From: Candidatus Egerieicola pullicola
GTDB lineage: Bacteria > Bacillota > Clostridia > Oscillospirales > Ruminococcaceae
Assembly: GCA_018712465.1 (NCBI GenBank)
Contig: DVGY01000163.1
Coordinates: forward strand, 1 to 8,935
Length of the DNA: 8,935 nucleotides
Direction of reading: 5' to 3'
Below, in pieces: positions 6,635-8,935 of the stretch. The position numbers and the translations under genes are program-made. Numbering within the stretch: position 1 is the stretch's first letter; each line of letters opens with the position of its first letter. The notes under the pieces are model-generated. The model did not search any database. It was given only the letters and a program-made list of their open reading frames with translations, and was not told the origin of the DNA.

Positions 6635-6765
6635 GGTTTTTGCTCCTTTCCGTTTTCCCGGAAAAAATCCGGGGCCGTACTGCATCCTATGCGGCGGCAG
6701 CCAAGCTGGTGCCGGAAAAAACTCCTTTCCGCCTTGCTTTTTTCCTTGCTTTGCCGCCTTCCATA
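6635..6765 (-). promoter_or_regulatory. Structured 5' leader of the holin-endolysin transcript
   Basis: The leader is about 130 nt between the predicted start of transcription near 6764 and the holin ATG. It contains GGAAAGGAG twice, at 6730-6722 and 6651-6643 (minus strand). The first copy is part of a possible hairpin CGGAAA..TTTCCG. A second perfect hairpin, CCCGGA-TTTTT-TCCGGG (6673-6657), stands five bases before the functional Shine-Dalgarno. Such structure could tune holin translation. The pairings are directly visible; the role is inference. Confidence 0.4.
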
Positions 6766-6770
6766 CTTTT

Positions 6771-6799
6771 AGTGTAGAACATATGTTTCTATTTGGCAA
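6771..6799 (-). promoter_or_regulatory. Promoter of the holin-endolysin cassette
   Basis: On the minus strand, TTGCCA (6799-6794, 5/6 to the -35 consensus) is separated by exactly 17 bp from TACACT (6776-6771, 4/6 to the -10 consensus). It lies about 130 bp upstream of the holin start, and no gene lies between. The spacer is filled by the LexA-type box listed separately, so a bound repressor would block polymerase directly. Confidence 0.7.
6776..6789. promoter_or_regulatory. LexA/SOS box (DinR-type) inside the cassette promoter
   Basis: AGAACATATGTTTC matches 13 of 14 positions of the Gram-positive LexA consensus CGAACRNRYGTTYC (only the first base differs), with the core GAAC-ATAT-GTTT at 6777-6788. 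It occupies the spacer between the -35 and -10 hexamers of the holin promoter, a standard place for repression. It predicts silence in unstressed cells and induction when RecA triggers LexA self-cleavage after DNA damage. The match and position are seen; LexA binding is inferred. Confidence 0.75.
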
Positions 6800-6843
6800 G
6801 TAGTTTTTGGAGCGCAAGAGGAATGGGACCGATTTTTGGGACA

Positions 6844-6862
6844 GTTTCGTCAAAAACGAAAC
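6844..6862. repeat. Perfect 7-bp inverted repeat between divergent promoters
   Basis: GTTTCGT (6844-6850) and ACGAAAC (6856-6862) are perfectly complementary around a CAAAA spacer. No T tract follows on either strand, so it is not a terminator. It lies about 45-50 bp from both the holin promoter and the rnpB promoter, which suits an operator, but no regulator is known to me for it. Confidence 0.4.
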
Positions 6863-6910
6863 CTCTTTCCCTGCCGCCGCGGAAATTTTTGCGCCTTGCC
6901 GGATCAAAGT

Positions 6911-6939
6911 TTGACAAACCGGGGAAAACAAGGTACAAT
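6911..6939 (+). promoter_or_regulatory. rnpB: Near-consensus promoter of rnpB
   Basis: A perfect -35 TTGACA (6911-6916), a 17-bp spacer and the -10 TACAAT (6934-6939, 5/6) form a strong housekeeping sigma-A promoter. The expected start of transcription near 6946-6947 coincides with the first strand of the P1 helix of the RNase P RNA. Confidence 0.9.
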
Positions 6940-6946
6940 ACCAAAA

Positions 6947-7284
6947 GCGAGCGAAGGGTGCGGCAGCGCCAAGGCCTTAAACGGTACAGCGAGGAAAGTC
7001 CGAGCATCACAGGACAGGGTACCTGCTAACGGCAGGCGGAGGCGACTCTAGGGCTAGTGCAACAGAAAGAAACCGCAGCGAAAGCTGTAAGGATGGAAAG
7101 GCGAGGTAAGAGCTCACCGGCGTCCGGGAGACCGGGCGGCCATGTAAACCCTACCCGATGCAACACCGACCGGGATGTTATGGTTGGTCCGGCCGTCCCA
7201 AAAGGTGGCACAGAGCAGCGGCGGCGACGCCCTGCCAAGATAGATTGCCGCAACAACAGAACTCGGCTTACCGCTTCGGTCGCG
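6947..7284 (+). ncRNA. rnpB: RNase P RNA (type A), catalytic subunit
   Basis: This is the ribozyme that trims the 5' leader from precursor tRNAs, working with the RnpA protein. Conserved landmarks appear in order: GAGGAAAGTCCGAGC (6991-7005, P4 5' strand), ACAGAAAGAAACCGC (7062-7076), AGGTAAGAGCTCACCGG (7104-7120), CATGTAAACCCTACCCG (about 7141-7157), AAGATAGATTGCCGC near 7238-7252 and ACAGAACTCGGCTTAC (7256-7271, P4 3' strand). The ends pair as P1: GCGAGCGAAG (6947-6956) with CTTCGGTCGC (7274-7283), with one internal mismatch. These elements fit the ancestral type A architecture found in Clostridia rather than the type B of Bacillus. The exact ends are estimated from P1, the promoter and the terminator. 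Open frames crossing this region are chance. Confidence 0.96.
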
Positions 7285-7289
7285 TTTTT

Positions 7290-7316
7290 TCCGCCCTGTT
7301 TGGGGCGGATTTTTTT
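7290..7316 (+). terminator. Intrinsic terminator of rnpB
   Basis: Stem TCCGCCC (7290-7296) with GGGCGGA (7303-7309), a 6-nt loop and seven Ts (7310-7316). It follows the 3' end of the RNase P RNA by a few bases. Confidence 0.92.
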
Positions 7317-7436
7317 GCGCCAAAATCGGTCATATATCTGGCTGAAATTGGCTTGTTTTGGCTGAAGTCTTTCTATTTTAATCAAAACCGAGAGATTTCA
7401 CCTGTCAATTCTCCTTGTATTCCGGGGTAAATCAGG

Positions 7437-7452
7437 AATTGTCCGGACAATT
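7437..7452. repeat. Perfect 16-bp palindrome, candidate operator
   Basis: AATTGTCCGGACAATT is perfectly self-complementary with no spacer. Its dyad symmetry fits a dimeric repressor site, but it does not match a Rex, Fur, LexA or cre consensus that I know. It is about 240 bp upstream of the fruR promoter and about 120 bp past the rnpB terminator. Confidence 0.45.
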
Positions 7453-7480
7453 TGACCGAATTTGAGCATCTGGTTGTTTG

Positions 7481-7518
7481 AAATAAGCAAAATGAGCAAA
7501 ATTGAGCACAATAAGTCA
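7481..7518. repeat. Short tandem repeats of about 9-10 bp (AAATNAGCA type)
   Basis: Four adjoining units read AAATAAGCA, AAATGAGCA, AAATTGAGCA and CAATAAGTCA. A further TGAGCA lies at 7463-7468. The period of about one helical turn would put each unit on the same DNA face. DeoR-family regulators often bind direct repeats, so the array is a candidate operator for the regulator encoded downstream; this is inference. Confidence 0.5.
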
Positions 7519-7661
7519 GACATTTCAATGAAAAATACGGCGGATTTTTCGGTGTTTTTTGGGTATAATTTTATTAGTCTTGTCTAAATCGCCCTATAAA
7601 TTTTTACATTGTTTATTGATTTATACAAACTGCACAAATTTCAAGATGAAAGTTTGTTACT

Positions 7662-7679
7662 GATTTTGACCGATTTTGA
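7662..7679. repeat. GATTTTGA direct repeat abutting the fruR -35 box
   Basis: GATTTTGA occurs at 7662-7669 and 7672-7679, a 10-bp period, and ends immediately before the -35 hexamer at 7680. The position suits autoregulation by the DeoR-family product or activation by another factor. Confidence 0.45.
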
Positions 7680-7708
7680 TTGACTGGCGCTCGTTTGCGT
7701 GATAAAAT
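7680..7708 (+). promoter_or_regulatory. Promoter of the fru operon
   Basis: TTGACT (7680-7685, 5/6), a 17-bp spacer and TAAAAT (7703-7708, 5/6), with a TGN extended -10 at 7700-7702. Transcription should begin near 7715, leaving a short leader with the Shine-Dalgarno AGAGGTG before the ATG at 7744. Confidence 0.8.
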
Positions 7709-7743
7709 AAAGGCGATGAAACGGCAAAGAGGTGAAAAAAACC

Positions 7744-8514
7744 ATGTTAACCCAGGAACGGCACAGCGAGATTGTGAAGATCGTCAACGAGCGAAAATCC
7801 GTCTCGGTGGTGGAGCTGGCCCATCTGCTGGACAGCAGCGAATCCACCATCCGCCGGGACTTAAACCTGCTCCACGAACAGGGACAGATCAACAAAGTCC
7901 ACGGAGGCGCCACCAGCATTTTAAACAACTACATCGTCGCCGAAGAAACGGTAGACGAAAAGGCTCAGCGGTGCATTGAGGAAAAGAGCCGCATCGGGCT
8001 GTACGCCGCGGGACTGATCCAACCCGGGGAACTGGTTTTCATTGATGCAGGCACTACCACCTACTGTATGGCCAGCAACCTGGCAAACCCAGATACGGTG
8101 TATGTTACCAACGGCATCAGCCACGCGAAACTATTGGGACAAAAAGGATGCCGGGTATTTGTACTGCCGGGAACCCTGCGGGGCCGTACCGAAGCGATCA
8201 TTGGCGGAGAAGCCAACGATTACCTCCAGCGGTTCAACTTCACCAAAGGATTTTTCGGCACCAACGGCATCAGCCTGCAGAACGGGCTGACTACCCCGGA
8301 CCTGGACGAAGCCAGAACCAAATCCGCAGCCATGGCCCGGTGCAAGCAGTGCTACGTGCTGGCAGACCCCAGCAAATTCCAGGTGGTCACCGCCGTGACC
8401 TTCGCTCAGCTGGAAGACGCCTGCATCATCACCACCAAGCTGGAAGACAAGCAGTTTAAGCTGAAAACCGAAATCGTGGAGGTGGATCAATATGATTTAT
8501 ACCGTAACCTTTAA
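7744..8514 (+). CDS. fruR: DeoR/GlpR-family transcriptional regulator, probable fructose operon repressor
   Basis: This 256-aa regulator has an N-terminal winged-helix (residues about 4-56) with the recognition segment SSESTIRRDLNLLHEQG (31-47) and the family signature KVHGGA (51-56). The C-terminal DeoRC domain senses a phosphosugar; DAGTTT (101-106) forms the phosphate loop, and GFFGTNGI (169-176) and LDEARTK are also typical. Its gene overlaps that for 1-phosphofructokinase, which makes fructose-1-phosphate the likely inducer. The ATG at 7744 is preferred because AGAGGTG lies at the right distance; a GTG at 7732 in the same frame is itself part of that Shine-Dalgarno. The name fruR rests on context. 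Confidence 0.9.
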   Translation: MLTQERHSEIVKIVNERKSVSVVELAHLLDSSESTIRRDLNLLHEQGQINKVHGGATSILNNYIVAEETVDEKAQRCIEEKSRIGLYAAGLIQPGELVFIDAGTTTYCMASNLANPDTVYVTNGISHAKLLGQKGCRVFVLPGTLRGRTEAIIGGEANDYLQRFNFTKGFFGTNGISLQNGLTTPDLDEARTKSAAMARCKQCYVLADPSKFQVVTAVTFAQLEDACIITTKLEDKQFKLKTEIVEVDQYDLYRNL

Positions 8515-8935
8515 TCCCAGTTTGGACTATATCATCCATGTGGAAGATTGGCGGCAGGGAGAAGTGGTTCGCACCAGCCGGGAACAGATCTATCCCGGAG
8601 GCAAGGGAATCAATGTGGCCATCGTCATGCAGAACCTGGGGTTTTCCACCCGGGCGCTGGGATTTTCCGCCGGGTTTACCGGCAAGGCCCTGGAACAGAT
8701 GCTGGCTCAGTACGGCTGTGAAAGCCGGTTGATCCCCATCGAAAATGGATTTACCCGAATCAATGTAAAGCTGAAGTGCCCCAACGAGGAGAAGGCCAAG
8801 AGGGAGACTGACATCAACGGTCAGGGGCCGGATATCTCCAAAGAGCACATCGACGCACTCTTTGCCCAGTTGGAGGAGATGGGGCCGGAAGATGTGCTGG
8901 TGCTGGCGGGAAGCATTCCAAACACCCTTCCCGAA
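8492..8935 (+). CDS. fruK: 1-phosphofructokinase (PfkB family), 3' end cut by the window
   Basis: This enzyme would phosphorylate fructose-1-phosphate with ATP to fructose-1,6-bisphosphate, following uptake by a fructose PTS. The first 148 residues are present and no stop is reached. The start MIYTVTFNPSLDY is the family N-terminus. PGGKGINVA (35-43) is the first PfkB signature, and TRINVKL (88-94), ETDINGQGP (105-113) and AGSIP (139-143) also match the 1-PFK/LacC branch. The ATP-site signature lies beyond the window. The ATG at 8492 has the Shine-Dalgarno GGAGGTGG (8478-8485) inside the regulator gene, which it overlaps by 23 bp, so translation is coupled. Tagatose-6-phosphate kinase (LacC) is the main alternative. 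A fructose PTS permease gene is expected just downstream, as in typical fru operons. Confidence 0.9.
   Translation, partial: MIYTVTFNPSLDYIIHVEDWRQGEVVRTSREQIYPGGKGINVAIVMQNLGFSTRALGFSAGFTGKALEQMLAQYGCESRLIPIENGFTRINVKLKCPNEEKAKRETDINGQGPDISKEHIDALFAQLEEMGPEDVLVLAGSIPNTLPE

Larger units (their letters stand above)
7317..7679. other. AT-rich non-coding region upstream of fruR with repeats
   Basis: This stretch of about 360 bp carries no credible gene on either strand: the frames are short, lack ribosome binding sites and look like shadows. Base composition is much richer in A and T than the flanking genes. It holds a 16-bp palindrome (7437-7452), a cluster of TGAGCA-type tandem repeats (7463-7518), an isolated TATAAT (7564-7569) without a good -35, and the first copies of the GATTTTGA repeat near the fruR promoter. 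It looks like a regulatory region rather than a decayed gene. Confidence 0.6.

Noticed and set aside
6635..6931. N-terminal extension of the holin frame (about 99 residues more)
   Set aside because: It runs through the promoter, LexA box and leader, lacks a ribosome binding site, and the family start with a strong Shine-Dalgarno is at 6634.
7026..7385. Open frames on both strands across the RNase P RNA
   Set aside because: The conserved RNase P RNA elements, promoter and terminator explain this region; the frames have no domain or ribosome binding site.
7564..7569. Perfect TATAAT as a second promoter before fruR
   Set aside because: No acceptable -35 hexamer lies 16-18 bp upstream and the extended -10 TGN is absent; the TTGACT/TAAAAT pair at 7680-7708 is much better.
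7711..7730. cre (CcpA) site near the fruR start
   Set aside because: TGAAACGG lacks the required CG spacing and dyad of the cre consensus.
7732..7743. GTG start for the DeoR-family regulator
   Set aside because: The GTG is part of the AGAGGTG Shine-Dalgarno used by the ATG at 7744, and the family N-terminus begins at MLTQERHSEIV.

Overview
The window looks like chromosomal DNA from a low-GC-phylum Gram-positive, most likely a gut-type Clostridia member (Oscillospiraceae/Ruminococcaceae-like). The reasons are strong AAGGAGG ribosome binding sites, a BceRS-type two-component pair, a GH18-LysM wall enzyme, a phiLC3-type holin, a type A RNase P RNA and a fruR-fruK start. Genes have moderately high GC, while the leader before the fru genes is clearly AT-rich. 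The assignment is inference from gene content; no 16S or other clade marker is present.

Layout from left to right: (1) 1-82, a folded RNA segment ending in an intrinsic terminator that lies almost directly on the ribosome binding site of the next gene. (2) 108-2632, a tight plus-strand operon of a patatin-like lipid acyl hydrolase, an OmpR-type response regulator and a short BceS-like sensor kinase, closed by a two-way terminator at 2672-2701. (3) 2728-3186, a minus-strand PhnO-like GNAT acetyltransferase. (4) 3411-5243, a plus-strand membrane-anchored or secreted GH18 glycosidase with three LysM domains, followed by a second two-way terminator. (5) 6336 down to 5299, and 6634 down to 6329, a minus-strand holin plus GH25 endolysin pair, i.e. 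a phage-type lysis cassette. (6) 6911-7316, the RNase P RNA gene rnpB with near-consensus promoter and terminator. (7) 7317-7703, an AT-rich non-coding stretch with a 16-bp palindrome and two sets of about 10-bp tandem repeats. (8) 7744-8935, a DeoR-family regulator overlapping the start of a 1-phosphofructokinase that runs off the window, i.e. the beginning of a fructose-PTS operon.

The most interesting signal is in region 5. The only promoter I can see for the holin-endolysin pair (TTGCCA, 17-bp spacer, TACACT on the minus strand) has a near-consensus Gram-positive LexA/SOS box (13 of 14 positions of CGAACRNRYGTTYC) filling its spacer. No other phage gene is visible, and the cassette sits between a wall hydrolase and rnpB. 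The sequence therefore suggests a stand-alone, DNA-damage-inducible lysis or release module, either domesticated from a prophage or serving cargo encoded elsewhere. Its leader also carries two similar Shine-Dalgarno/hairpin units and a possible second in-frame start for the holin.

Other points worth following are the terminator-like hairpin too close to the patatin gene to leave room for a promoter (possible attenuator), the BceRS pair without its usual ABC transporter, and the candidate operator arrays before fruR.
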